A stretch of DNA of 64,000 nucleotides from Bacterioplanoides sp. SCSIO 12839 (lineage in GTDB: Bacteria; Pseudomonadota; Gammaproteobacteria; Pseudomonadales; Oceanobacteraceae), in assembly GCF_024397975.1 (NCBI RefSeq), contig NZ_CP073745.1, positions 2,940,501-3,004,500 of the forward strand. Direction: 5' to 3'. The notes beneath the pieces were generated by a model, which was not told the DNA's origin, did not search any database, and saw only the letters and a program-made list of their open reading frames with translations. The translations under genes were made by a program, and so were the position numbers. How positions within the stretch are numbered: position 1 is the first letter of the stretch; each line of letters starts with the position of its first letter. This document shows, one piece after another, positions 28,472-37,692 of the stretch.

Positions 28472-29183
28472 CAAAGTGACACTCATTGGTACTCTGGGTC
28501 GTGACCCTGAAGTTCGTTTTATGCCAAATGGCAATGCAGTTGCTAATTTGTCCTTAGCAACTGACGAGAGCTACAACGATAAACAAAGTGGCCAAAAGGT
28601 TGAGCAAACCGAATGGCACCGTATCACGGTATACGGCAAGCTGGCTGAAATTGTTCAGCAGTACCTGAAGAAAGGTTCAAAAGCCTACTTCGAAGGTAAG
28701 TTGCGCACCCGCGAATGGGAAAAAGACGGCATCAAACGTTATACCACCGAAATTATCGCCAACGATATGCTGATGCTGGATAGCCGTGGCGACAATATGG
28801 GCGGTGGAATGGCTGGCGGCATGGGCGCACCAGCCGGTGGCTTCCAGTCAGCCAGCCAAATGATGAATCAAAGCGCGACGCCAATGGGCGGTATGACGGC
28901 TGCTCCTCAGCAACAGCCACAAGGTGGTTATCAGCAGCAAGCCCCTCAACAACCAACAGCACCGGCTGCACAACCGATGAACCCGGCAGGTGGCTATCAA
29001 CAGCCTGCACAGCAACCTGGTATGGCGCCACAACAAGCGGCTCCGCAGCAGCGTCCAGCCCAGGCGCCTCAACAGCCTGCACAACAAGGCGGCTATCAGC
29101 AAGCGCCACAACAACAAGCTCCTCAAGCCGCTCCACAACCGAGCAACAGCTTTGATGATTTTGATGACGATATCCCATTCTGA
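28455..29183 (+). CDS. ssb: Single-stranded DNA-binding protein
   Basis: Protects ssDNA and recruits repair and replication proteins. OB domain in about residues 1-110 ([54 protein letters not shown]). The C-terminal acidic tip DDFDDDIPF is intact. Between them is an unusually long low-complexity linker (about 112-230) rich in Gln, Pro, Ala and Gly, making the protein 242 residues against ~178 in E. coli. ATG at 28455 has GGAGAAGA before it and lies inside the 3' end of the MFS gene, so translation is probably coupled. A strong terminator follows. Confidence 0.98.
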   Translation: MGRSVNKVTLIGTLGRDPEVRFMPNGNAVANLSLATDESYNDKQSGQKVEQTEWHRITVYGKLAEIVQQYLKKGSKAYFEGKLRTREWEKDGIKRYTTEIIANDMLMLDSRGDNMGGGMAGGMGAPAGGFQSASQMMNQSATPMGGMTAAPQQQPQGGYQQQAPQQPTAPAAQPMNPAGGYQQPAQQPGMAPQQAAPQQRPAQAPQQPAQQGGYQQAPQQQAPQAAPQPSNSFDDFDDDIPF

Positions 29184-29204
29184 GGAAGCGTTATCGCAGA
29201 TACT

Positions 29205-29240
29205 AAAAAAGCGCTATCGGGTTTCTGATAGCGCTTTTTT
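29205..29240 (+). terminator. Intrinsic terminator of ssb
   Basis: 14-bp stem AAAAAAGCGCTATC / GATAGCGCTTTTTT with an 8-nt loop, 21 nt after the ssb stop. The A- and T-tracts make it usable in both directions, also for the convergent FAH-family gene. Confidence 0.93.
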
Positions 29241-29285
29241 ATTGTTTTTTAACTCTAATCAGAGTTGAAGCTACTGACTCAGAGC

Positions 29286-29972
29286 CTAATACACCTGAGT
29301 CGCTACCTGTAACAAGGCATCTGATTTCAGCGATTCAGAAAACAGCTTTGCTTCTAACTGATCACCCGATTCCAATGGCCCGACTCCGGCGGGTGTGCCC
29401 GTCAGGATCAGATCACCCGGCTGTAAGCTGAACACCTTACTGATGTGTGCCACCAGCGGCAGAATCGGAAATAACATCTCAGCACTGTTGCCTTGCTGCT
29501 GAATATCACCGTTACGTGTTAGCTGCAGCGGAATGTTATTCCAGTCCTGAATCTGATCTGCACCAACAAACTCAGATACCGGGCAAGCACCATCGAAGGC
29601 TTTGGCACGCTCCCATGGATGACCTTTTTCTTTGAGTGTGGCCTGCACATCACGCAAGGTTAAATCCAGCGCCAGACCTACCCCGACTATCGCTTGTGCA
29701 CAGCCTGATGCCTCAGCGTTAGTCAGGGGTTCACCAATCAACAAAGCAATTTCCAGTTCATGGTGCACACTACCCTGATCTTGGGGAATGACCAGCGACT
29801 GAGCCATCGGCACCACTGACGTGGTTGGCTTCATAAATAAGATAGGTTGAGAAGGGATCGGGTTATTGAGTTCTTTTGCGTGTTCCGCATAGTTGCGACC
29901 AACACAAACCACTTTGCCAAACGACAATGATGATGGTTGCCCATCAATAACAGGAGATAAGACAGCTGACAT
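29286..29972 (-). CDS. Fumarylacetoacetate hydrolase family protein (YcgM-like)
   Basis: 228-residue FAH-family enzyme, probably an acylpyruvase or related C-C hydrolase/isomerase/decarboxylase acting in the cytoplasm with a divalent metal. The family motifs are visible: KVVCVGRNYAEHAKEL, metal ligands in HHELEIALLIGEPL (Glu-x-Glu), the Asp in LALDLTLRDVQ, KAFDGACPVS and the closing GDLILTGTPAGVGPL. It is short like E. coli YcgM, lacking the N-terminal SH3-like domain of eukaryotic FAH. The substrate cannot be read from sequence. Convergent with ssb; the PilZ gene lies upstream in the same direction, 42 bp away. Confidence 0.9.
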   Translation of the reverse strand: MSAVLSPVIDGQPSSLSFGKVVCVGRNYAEHAKELNNPIPSQPILFMKPTTSVVPMAQSLVIPQDQGSVHHELEIALLIGEPLTNAEASGCAQAIVGVGLALDLTLRDVQATLKEKGHPWERAKAFDGACPVSEFVGADQIQDWNNIPLQLTRNGDIQQQGNSAEMLFPILPLVAHISKVFSLQPGDLILTGTPAGVGPLESGDQLEAKLFSESLKSDALLQVATQVY

Positions 29973-30014
29973 AAAACGCCCCGGGATATTCTGAGGCGTG
30001 GAGTATATCGTATA

Positions 30015-30383
30015 TCAGCGTTTGCGGATTAACTCACCCAGCTCACGATTGACTTCAGCCGGATCTTGCAGATTATATTCCAGTAAACGGCGCAGTGTGG
30101 TCAGGCTGTCGAGATCCATGGAATCACAGGCGCAACCGACCACATCATCATCAATATGTGTGACCGAACACATCATGGTGATGGATTCATCTTCGGTCAG
30201 CTGTAACACAACCTTAACCTGCTGTTCCAATGACCACTGAGCGTTTTCCGGCACAACCAATAAAATGCCGCGTAAACTAATATCCAGGCAATGTGTTTCC
30301 TGAGTATGATGGTTATCACTAACCTGTACCCGCTGGAAAAAATGCACACGCTGAAACTGGCGTTGTTCTGTAGATGGCTCCAT
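30015..30383 (-). CDS. PilZ-domain protein
   Basis: 122-residue single-domain c-di-GMP receptor candidate, cytoplasmic. Both binding motifs are intact: RxxxR as RQFQR (8-12) and D/NxSxxG as DISLRG (about 34-39). A C-terminal helical tail (LTTLRRLLEYNLQDPAEVNREL) follows the barrel. It lies between the FAH-family gene and a structured repeat. Its target is unknown; PilZ proteins of this size modulate motility, exopolysaccharide or pili. Confidence 0.93.
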   Translation of the reverse strand: MEPSTEQRQFQRVHFFQRVQVSDNHHTQETHCLDISLRGILLVVPENAQWSLEQQVKVVLQLTEDESITMMCSVTHIDDDVVGCACDSMDLDSLTTLRRLLEYNLQDPAEVNRELGELIRKR

Positions 30384-30540
30384 AAATGAGAACTCTTTAC
30401 TGCTACTTATGACTTAGGTTTAGCTGATTTATCGTCGTTCGCAACTGAAACAGTGAATCTATGTGCATTGGAATGAACTGTCTGGAAGTAAGCAGGTGCT
30501 TTTCCCCGCCGCCCCGAAGACACGTTTATCGTAAAAACGG

Positions 30541-30655
30541 TATCCAATTAAGTACAGATTGTTTTTTGTAGCAACAACAGGATGTTGTGGTAGCTCAGCA
30601 GGGCCAGGGATGGCCCCTCTGAGCGGCGGCAGAAAAATAATCTGTACTTAAATAG
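30541..30655. repeat. Structured dispersed repeat, copy A
   Basis: About 110-bp intergenic element between the PilZ gene and ettA. Terminal arms TTAAGTACAGATT (30548-30560) and AATCTGTACTTAA (30639-30651) are perfect 13-bp inverted repeats. Inside are two hairpins, ACAACAGGATGTTGT (30574-30588) and GGGCCAGGGATGGCCC (30601-30616). The same design with similar loop sequences recurs at 60905-61014 and 61053-61162. It is likely a non-autonomous, REP/MITE-like or structured-RNA element. Confidence 0.7.
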
Positions 30656-30680
30656 TCAGATCATTTTGCCAAAGACGTGT

Positions 30681-32342
30681 TTACGCCAAACGCTTATATT
30701 TCATCCGTTTTGGCTGAGCGTCGTTGCCCAAACGTTTCTTACGATCTTCTTCATATTCGGTGTAGTTACCTTCAAAGAAGTTCACCTTAGAATCACCTTC
30801 ATACGCCAGAATATGCGTGGCAATACGATCCAGGAACCAACGGTCGTGGGATACCACCATCACAGTACCCGGGAAGGCATCAATCGCCTCTTCAAGAGCA
30901 CGTAAGGTTTCCACGTCGAGGTCATTGGACGGTTCATCGAGCAGCAATACGTTAGCACCCTGCTTCAGTGTATAAGCCAACTGCAAACGACCACGTTCAC
31001 CACCGGATAAATCACCCACCCGCTTCTGCTGATCGCCACCTTTAAAGTTAAAGCGACCAATATACGAACGGCTTGGGTATTCTTTGCCATTGATGTTAAG
31101 CATATCCATACCGTCGGAGATGGCTTCCCAGACGGTTTTGCTGTCATCCAGCTCTTCACGTAACTGTTCAACAAAAGCCAGGTTAACGGTTTCGCCCATG
31201 ACCACTTCACCGGAATCTGGCGTTTCGGTGCCGTTGATCATCCGGAACAGGGTTGATTTACCCGCACCGTTACCACCCACGATGCCAACAATGGCGCCAG
31301 CCGGAACGGTAAAGCTCAGATCATCAATCAGCATACGATCGCCGAAGGATTTGCTGACGTTATGGAACTCGATGACTTTGTCACCCAGGCGCGGACCAGG
31401 TGGAATATAAATTTCGTTGGTTTCATTGCGCGACTGGAACTCACGCGAGTTCATCTCTTCGAAGCGCGCTAAACGGGCTTTGCTCTTAGCCTGACGACCT
31501 TTCGCGCCTTTACGTACCCACTCAAGCTCATGTTTGATGGCTTTGGTGTGGGCTTCTTCTTCTTTCTTCTCTTGCTCTAAGCGTTTCTCTTTGGTTTCCA
31601 ACCAGGTGGTGTAGTTACCCTGATACGGAATACCGTGACCACGATCCAGCTCAAGAATCCACTCAGCACAGTTATCGAGGAAATAACGGTCGTGGGTGAT
31701 AGCTACCACGGTGCCCGGATATTCCTCCAGGAACTTCTCTAACCAACCGACCGATTCAGCATCCAGGTGGTTGGTTGGTTCGTCGAGTAACAACATATCC
31801 GGCTTGGACATCAGCAGGCGACATAACGCCACACGGCGACGCTCACCACCCGACAGCTTAGTCACATCCGCATCCCAAGGCGGCAAGCGTAACGCGTCCG
31901 CCGCAATTTCCATCTGACGGTCGACATCGTGACCACCTGCGGTTTCGATAATGGCTTCCAGACGACCCTGCTTTTTCGCCAAGGCATCAAAGTCCGCGTC
32001 TGGTTCCGCATAAGCCGCATAGACTGCATCCAGCTCTGCTTTGGCATTCATCAATTCGGCCAGGCCATCTTCGACGTTACCTTTTACGTCTTTATTTGGG
32101 TCCAGTTCCGGTTCCTGCGGCAGATAACCGATATTCAGATCCGGCTGCGGGCGCGCTTCACCAATAAAGTCGGTATCAACACCCGCCATAATCTTCAACA
32201 GCGTGGATTTACCAGCACCATTGAGGCCCAATACGCCAATTTTAGCGCCCGGAAAGAAAGACAAAGAAATGTCACGCAGAATTTGACGCTTAGGCGGCAC
32301 AATCTTGCCCAGGCGGTTCATGGTGAATACGTATTGAGCCAT
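30681..32342 (-). CDS. ettA: Energy-dependent translational throttle protein EttA
   Basis: ABC-F ATPase binding the ribosomal E site and gating the first elongation step according to ATP/ADP. 553 residues with two ABC domains: Walker A GLNGAGKSTLLK and GGNGAGKSTLFR, signatures KLSGGERRRVALC and DLSGGERGRLQLA, and Walker B LLLDEPTNHLD and LLLDEPSNDLD. The inserted arm and the linker (about 240-310) are Lys/Glu-rich, as usual. The N-terminus MAQYVFTMNRLGKIVPP is that of EttA specifically. The gene is divergent from the large GGDEF-EAL gene. Confidence 0.97.
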   Translation of the reverse strand: MAQYVFTMNRLGKIVPPKRQILRDISLSFFPGAKIGVLGLNGAGKSTLLKIMAGVDTDFIGEARPQPDLNIGYLPQEPELDPNKDVKGNVEDGLAELMNAKAELDAVYAAYAEPDADFDALAKKQGRLEAIIETAGGHDVDRQMEIAADALRLPPWDADVTKLSGGERRRVALCRLLMSKPDMLLLDEPTNHLDAESVGWLEKFLEEYPGTVVAITHDRYFLDNCAEWILELDRGHGIPYQGNYTTWLETKEKRLEQEKKEEEAHTKAIKHELEWVRKGAKGRQAKSKARLARFEEMNSREFQSRNETNEIYIPPGPRLGDKVIEFHNVSKSFGDRMLIDDLSFTVPAGAIVGIVGGNGAGKSTLFRMINGTETPDSGEVVMGETVNLAFVEQLREELDDSKTVWEAISDGMDMLNINGKEYPSRSYIGRFNFKGGDQQKRVGDLSGGERGRLQLAYTLKQGANVLLLDEPSNDLDVETLRALEEAIDAFPGTVMVVSHDRWFLDRIATHILAYEGDSKVNFFEGNYTEYEEDRKKRLGNDAQPKRMKYKRLA

Positions 32343-32512
32343 ATAAATATCTACCCCAAAGAATGAATAGGAGTATTTTAACAGGCCAATCAGGCAGAAG
32401 GCACCTGAGAATTAAGAAGGCTGAAGAATATCGGTCTATACTGCTTTAAGGCCAGGCGTAAATTGAACGTGTGCACTGGACAACACATAAAATAAGTTTC
32501 AATCGGATTGTA

Positions 32513-35500
32513 ATGGGCTTCACTTTATCTGGCATCAAATCGGGGGGGAAAGATCATCATTCATCCATCAGGATGAATGCCCCATTGCTATTGCTGAGCT
32601 TTATTTTTTTGCTGGCCGTATTGGCTAACAATACCTACCAGCAATGGAATGACGGTCAGCAGCGCTTCAGTGACAATGTGACTCGTACGGTTGCTAATTA
32701 TTCTGAGCAGGCAGGGTTGCTCTCCAAAGCAGGGCTGCATGCTAATCACCTGTTCACTCAAACACATCTACCCCAGCTCAATCGTTATATTGCAACGAAC
32801 GACAACACAAATGAAACCGCTCTTTGGCAAAGTATGTCGACTGCGTTTTTTAACCTGACCGGCTTTTTTGTTTTTCATGAAGATGGCACGTATCAAAAAC
32901 ACCAGGGGCAACTGCTCAATCAACTTGAAATCCCCGCAATTAGCGCTGAAGTCAGGCAGCAAGGGCCTGAAGCCGGTATATTTTCACTGCGCTACGGTAA
33001 CCGGGGCGGTTACTATCTATACAGTGGTTTTGAAGTCAATAACAAAACCTATCTGCTGGTTGTACGACGTTCTTACAGTAAATTCTCGCAGATTGTTTAC
33101 GAAGGAGATTTCCCTGGTTTCGAGTTGGCCATTATTGATCGCCGCACTAATCGTATTTCCATTCGTGAGCAGTATTTCGCCAGTTCCGGGGCCCAGCCAG
33201 AGCTAACCCAGGGTGAGCAATTGCGGATTATCACCCGCGTCAGTTTAAGCAATACGCCCTGGGACTTAATTGCCTTACCCGAAGAAAAAGAGCAGCAAAG
33301 TCTGCTGTGGGATCATATACAAGAGCCCTTATTAGTACTGCTTATTTTTGTTGTTCTGGTTTCAGCCTTATGGGGGTATATGCGACGCAGTGAACAACGT
33401 TCTCAGAAGTTAGATGCCTTACGCAAAGAGACCGAGGTTCGTGCCGATAAAGCATTAATGTCAATTGACGACGCACTGATATCCACAGACAAATCAGGTG
33501 TGATTAACTACACCAATCCCAAAGGGGCAGCGCTTATTCGCTCCAATGGTATTGCAGACTTCAATGGTAAAAAACTGAATGATGCCTGGCCAGAAAGCAA
33601 TGCACTTTGGAACCGCGGGCTTGATATTGCTGAACTGGAGTTGTTACACGATAGTGGCCACAAGCTTGTTGCTCAGGTTGGTGGCGAACAGCGTATTTTC
33701 GAACAACGTTATAACCCACTGTACAACGCCGATAGCATTGAAGGTGTTGTCTGGCTGTTGCGAGATATCACAGAATCAGAACAAGCCACTTTGGCTTTGT
33801 CCGAAAGCCAGTCCCGATACAAAGCGTTATTTGAAGAAGCAGGTGTTGCCCACTGCCTGATTGATATCAGCAATTATCAGGGGCGCCTTGATGAACTGGT
33901 ATTGGTAAGCGCAAATGAATCTGCTATTCGCTTAACTCAGGCAAGAGACTTACGGCATTTATTAGACAAATACCCACAGCTGATTACATCAGCTGCCAAA
34001 GACTTCCGTCATGCAATTGACCGTGCGATGGAACTTCGCCTTGAAACCACAGAGTTCGAAGTACAGCTGACAACGTTCGAGGGAGTGAAGATTGATGTAT
34101 GGGCAAATCTGTCCTTACATTCTGGTTCGGATGGTATCGCCCTGATGACCATGCTGGACATTACTGAAAGAAATCAGATCGCCAACGCAACCAAAGAACG
34201 TGAGCATTTCTGGTCGACGGTCATGTCGGCTATGCCAGACCTTATTTATGTGATTGATCTGGACGAGCAGTTAAATCAAAAAATTCTGTTTGGTAACCGA
34301 AAGTTATCCAGCATGCTGGGTTATCCGGACATACCAGAAAGAAAAGTCTCCTGGAAAGAATTAATTCACCCCGAAGATATTCCGTTATTACAGAATGAGC
34401 TGACTATCAGGCGGGAGTTACTTCCAGGCCAAACCAAAACGTCACAAGTCAGAATGAAACATCATGATGGCAGCATTCGTGTAATGAAGTTTTATGACAC
34501 CCCTTTTCATTTCGATGAGGATGGTAATGTCACCCGTTATATCGGAACTGCACGCGATGTAACAGAAGAAATCGAAGCGCAGGAAATTATTGTCGAAAGT
34601 GAACGGCGCTATCGATTATTAGCTGAAAACATCAGTGATATTATCTGGGCGACTGACCAACACTTAACATTCAATTTTGTCAGCTCGTCGGCTGAGAAAA
34701 CACTGGGTTACAAACCTGATGAATTATTAAGAGAAGGGATTTTTTCGATTTTCAGGCGTAATGATCTGAATCATCTGATTAAAAAATTAAAGCGACGAAT
34801 TCGTGATACCGAACATACTTCCAATATAAAAAATTCAGAAATCATTCGCCAGGATATAATGGCATCTTGTAAATCCGGAGAAGAAAAAATACTGGAGATC
34901 CAGGCAAGCTTATTATGGAATGAAAACAAACAATTACAGGGTATTTCTGGTATTGCCCGAGATGTTACGGAAGCACGGCAACTGGAAAAAGAACTGCAGC
35001 TGGCGGCCGAGGTATTCCAGAACTCCAATGAAGCGATTCTGATTACTGACAAGAACATGAACATTGTCAGTACCAACAAGGCATTTTCGAAAATAACCGG
35101 CTACGACGTTCACACCATTGCAGGTAAAACACCTGACTTCCTGATTTCCGGCGAACACCACGATGTCAGCTTTTTTGAGGAAATCGGCAAATCTCTGGTG
35201 ATTGATGGTTATTGGCAAGGCGAACTTTTCTTCCGCCATGCCGACCATAAAATGCGCACGGGTTGGGCTGGTGTCAGTGCTATTCGCGACGAAGAACGTG
35301 AAGTCCAAAGCCTGATTGTTATTATGTCAGACATAACTGACCGTAAGGCCATCGAAGAGCGCATCCATAAACTCGCCTACTTCGACCCTCTGACGGGCCT
35401 GCCTAACCGAAGCCAGTTGCATGAGCAATTAGAAAACATGCTACACCAGGCACGCGTTAAAAATGAAGCGGTCGCACTGTTATTTATCGATCTGGATCGT

Positions 35501-36667
35501 TTTAAACCTATTAACGATTCCATGGGCCACCCGGCTGGCGACCAGGTCTTAAAAGAAGTCGCGGGCCGTCTGCAACACTGCATAAAAAAACAAGATCTGG
35601 TGTGCCGTATGGGGGGGGATGAATTTACCATTGCCATCAGTGGCCAGAAAGATGGGGAGTCTGCCGCCGATACCGCTGTCAAAGTGGGTGAAAGAATTAT
35701 TCATGCGCTGCATCAACCATTCCGCCTTGGTCAACGTGAAGTTTTTATCAGTGCCAGCATCGGTATTTCTATTTTCCCTGATGACAGCGACAGCGTTATC
35801 GAACTGTTAAAAAGTTCTGATATGGCGATGTACCATGCAAAAGAACAAGGCCGCGATAATGTTCAGTTTTTTAATCAGAAAATGAACCAAAAAGCGGTTG
35901 AGTTACTGGAGCTGGAAAATGATCTTCGTCACGCGCTCAAACGCAATGAACTGGAATTGTACTTCCAGCCTCAATACCGCAGTGCGGACAGCATCGTAGT
36001 TGGTGCCGAAGCCCTGCTGCGATGGCATCACCCAACTAAGGCATTCGTTTCACCGGGAACGTTTATCCCCATCATGGAAGATACCGGACTCATCATCCCG
36101 ATTGGCGAATGGGTGCTTGAACAGGCTTGTCTTCGTTTTGCACATTGGCATCAACAGGGTTATCAGATAGAACGCGTTGCGGTCAACGTGTCAGCGCTAC
36201 AATTTAAGCAAGACAACTTTATTGAACGAGTCAAAGCGGCCATCAGCAAAGCAGAAATCCAGCCATCACAGCTTGAGCTGGAACTCACCGAGAGTATCCT
36301 GATTGATGATTTGGAACACACTCTGGATGTTCTTAATGCACTGGCTGAACTGGGTGTGCACACGGCGATTGATGACTTTGGCACCGGTTATTCCTCACTG
36401 AATTACCTGAAACAATTCCCGGTAGACACATTAAAAATTGACCAGAGTTTTATCCGCAACCTGCCCGACAATACTGACGATGCACAAATAACACGTACCA
36501 TTATTGCGATGGCTCATAACCTGGGAATGGGGGTGATTGCTGAAGGTGTTGAAACCAAAGAGCAGTTGGCATTTTTGCAACAGGCGGAGTGTGAAGAGGT
36601 TCAGGGCTTCTATTTCAGTAAACCGGTTCCTGAAGAAGCCTTCCTGAAAAGTCTCCAACGTGTTTAA
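32513..36667 (+). CDS. Membrane sensor with several PAS domains, GGDEF and EAL domains
   Basis: About 1384-residue bifunctional c-di-GMP enzyme. Two membrane helices (APLLLLSFIFLLAVLANN near the start and LLVLLIFVVLVSALWGY about 255 residues on) enclose a periplasmic sensor region. About four or five PAS/PAC units follow, then a GGDEF domain with the intact motif RMGGDEFT (DNA 35608-35628) and an EAL domain with intact EALLRW (near 36006) and the downstream DDFGTGYSSL. Both activities are therefore possible. The start is uncertain: ATG 32513 is used here; GTG 32471 and ATG 32573 are alternatives. A run of eight G (35611-35618) encodes the GGDEF motif itself, and a run of seven G (32542-32548) is near the start. 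Confidence 0.9.
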   Translation: MGFTLSGIKSGGKDHHSSIRMNAPLLLLSFIFLLAVLANNTYQQWNDGQQRFSDNVTRTVANYSEQAGLLSKAGLHANHLFTQTHLPQLNRYIATNDNTNETALWQSMSTAFFNLTGFFVFHEDGTYQKHQGQLLNQLEIPAISAEVRQQGPEAGIFSLRYGNRGGYYLYSGFEVNNKTYLLVVRRSYSKFSQIVYEGDFPGFELAIIDRRTNRISIREQYFASSGAQPELTQGEQLRIITRVSLSNTPWDLIALPEEKEQQSLLWDHIQEPLLVLLIFVVLVSALWGYMRRSEQRSQKLDALRKETEVRADKALMSIDDALISTDKSGVINYTNPKGAALIRSNGIADFNGKKLNDAWPESNALWNRGLDIAELELLHDSGHKLVAQVGGEQRIFEQRYNPLYNADSIEGVVWLLRDITESEQATLALSESQSRYKALFEEAGVAHCLIDISNYQGRLDELVLVSANESAIRLTQARDLRHLLDKYPQLITSAAKDFRHAIDRAMELRLETTEFEVQLTTFEGVKIDVWANLSLHSGSDGIALMTMLDITERNQIANATKEREHFWSTVMSAMPDLIYVIDLDEQLNQKILFGNRKLSSMLGYPDIPERKVSWKELIHPEDIPLLQNELTIRRELLPGQTKTSQVRMKHHDGSIRVMKFYDTPFHFDEDGNVTRYIGTARDVTEEIEAQEIIVESERRYRLLAENISDIIWATDQHLTFNFVSSSAEKTLGYKPDELLREGIFSIFRRNDLNHLIKKLKRRIRDTEHTSNIKNSEIIRQDIMASCKSGEEKILEIQASLLWNENKQLQGISGIARDVTEARQLEKELQLAAEVFQNSNEAILITDKNMNIVSTNKAFSKITGYDVHTIAGKTPDFLISGEHHDVSFFEEIGKSLVIDGYWQGELFFRHADHKMRTGWAGVSAIRDEEREVQSLIVIMSDITDRKAIEERIHKLAYFDPLTGLPNRSQLHEQLENMLHQARVKNEAVALLFIDLDRFKPINDSMGHPAGDQVLKEVAGRLQHCIKKQDLVCRMGGDEFTIAISGQKDGESAADTAVKVGERIIHALHQPFRLGQREVFISASIGISIFPDDSDSVIELLKSSDMAMYHAKEQGRDNVQFFNQKMNQKAVELLELENDLRHALKRNELELYFQPQYRSADSIVVGAEALLRWHHPTKAFVSPGTFIPIMEDTGLIIPIGEWVLEQACLRFAHWHQQGYQIERVAVNVSALQFKQDNFIERVKAAISKAEIQPSQLELELTESILIDDLEHTLDVLNALAELGVHTAIDDFGTGYSSLNYLKQFPVDTLKIDQSFIRNLPDNTDDAQITRTIIAMAHNLGMGVIAEGVETKEQLAFLQQAECEEVQGFYFSKPVPEEAFLKSLQRV

Positions 36668-36812
36668 CGTTTCAAAGTTCTCTCTGGCTAAAAAACAGAG
36701 CGCCGGCTAACTGTCACTTCTGCCATTCCTGAAAACATCAACAAAGGACGGGAAAACCCTGTCTACACTCAAAGCAACCCTTAACGTTCGCATGATTTCA
36801 GGAGTCCAGCCC

Positions 36813-37532
36813 ATGAGATCACTGGTTACCCTAATACTGTTGTTATGTTGCCTGCCTGCAAAAGCAGAAACCGTAACCGCGGCACAAGACCCATGGCCTC
36901 CATTTATTGATGCAGATGGTCAATCCGGCATCTCTATCGAATTATCCCGGGCTGCCCTGGCCACTCAGGGATATCAACTCAACATGAAAATTCTTCCCTG
37001 GAGCCGGGCATTAAATGAAGCACGCAGCGGTCACATCGACTTATTGATCGCCACTTGGAAAACGGCTGAAAGGCGCAAGTTTCTGTATTTTAGTGAAGCC
37101 TATGCGATCAACAAGATCACCTTTATCTCGCGTGCTGAAGAACCGTTTGAATATACGGGCCTGTTCAGTTTAAAAAATAAGGCCGTGGGTGTGGCAAGAA
37201 ATTACGGCTATGGTGATGCCTTCAACCATTCCAAACTCTTCAAACGCTATGAAGCAAACGACCTGGTTGCCAACCTGAAAAAACTGTCCCGCCATCGTAT
37301 CGACGTCACACTGGATGATGAAATCGCCGCTCGTGCCCTGATGAAGGCCAAGGGGTTTGATACCTCAGCATTCCATTTTTCTCAGACCCCGTTGTCGCAA
37401 AACCCACTGTATGTCACCAGCGGCATTGCCAACCCGAAAAGTAAACGTTTGATTGAAGCCTTTAACCGCGGCCTCAAAACGATCAAAGATAACGGCACCT
37501 ATGATGCCATTATGAATAAATACGGCATGTAG
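36813..37532 (+). CDS. Periplasmic solute-binding protein, amino-acid type (SBP_bac_3)
   Basis: 239-residue exported protein with a signal peptide cleaved near AKA-E (about residue 18). The mature part has the type 3 solute-binding pattern: QDPWPPFIDADGQSGISIEL, MKILPWSRALNEARSGHIDLL and a closing FNRGLKTIKDNGTYDAIMNKYG. No ABC permease or ATPase genes are adjacent, so it may serve a distant transporter or act as a sensor partner of the GGDEF-EAL protein in front, 145 bp upstream; that link is inference. ATG at 36813 has GGAG at proper distance; an upstream ATG (36792) is less likely. Confidence 0.85.
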   Translation: MRSLVTLILLLCCLPAKAETVTAAQDPWPPFIDADGQSGISIELSRAALATQGYQLNMKILPWSRALNEARSGHIDLLIATWKTAERRKFLYFSEAYAINKITFISRAEEPFEYTGLFSLKNKAVGVARNYGYGDAFNHSKLFKRYEANDLVANLKKLSRHRIDVTLDDEIAARALMKAKGFDTSAFHFSQTPLSQNPLYVTSGIANPKSKRLIEAFNRGLKTIKDNGTYDAIMNKYGM

Positions 37533-37631
37533 CACGCCAGCCAGACTATGAAATCCTGTCACTCAGTTTATGACACCTTCTCAAGTGCCACACGGCGCAC
37601 TTTAGGGTAGAATGCTCGCCTAAAATTTTTC

Positions 37632-37662
37632 GCAAAAACTCAACTACCAAGTCAGTTTTTGC
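37632..37662 (+). other. Stem-loop in the glyA leader
   Basis: 9-bp perfect inverted repeat GCAAAAACT (37632-37640) / AGTTTTTGC (37654-37662) with a 13-nt loop, 30 nt before the glyA start. No T-tract follows. It could be a leader structure or protein-binding palindrome; it does not match a riboswitch I know. Confidence 0.45.
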
Positions 37663-37692
37663 ACGATTTATTGACTTAAGAGGACCAGCTGC

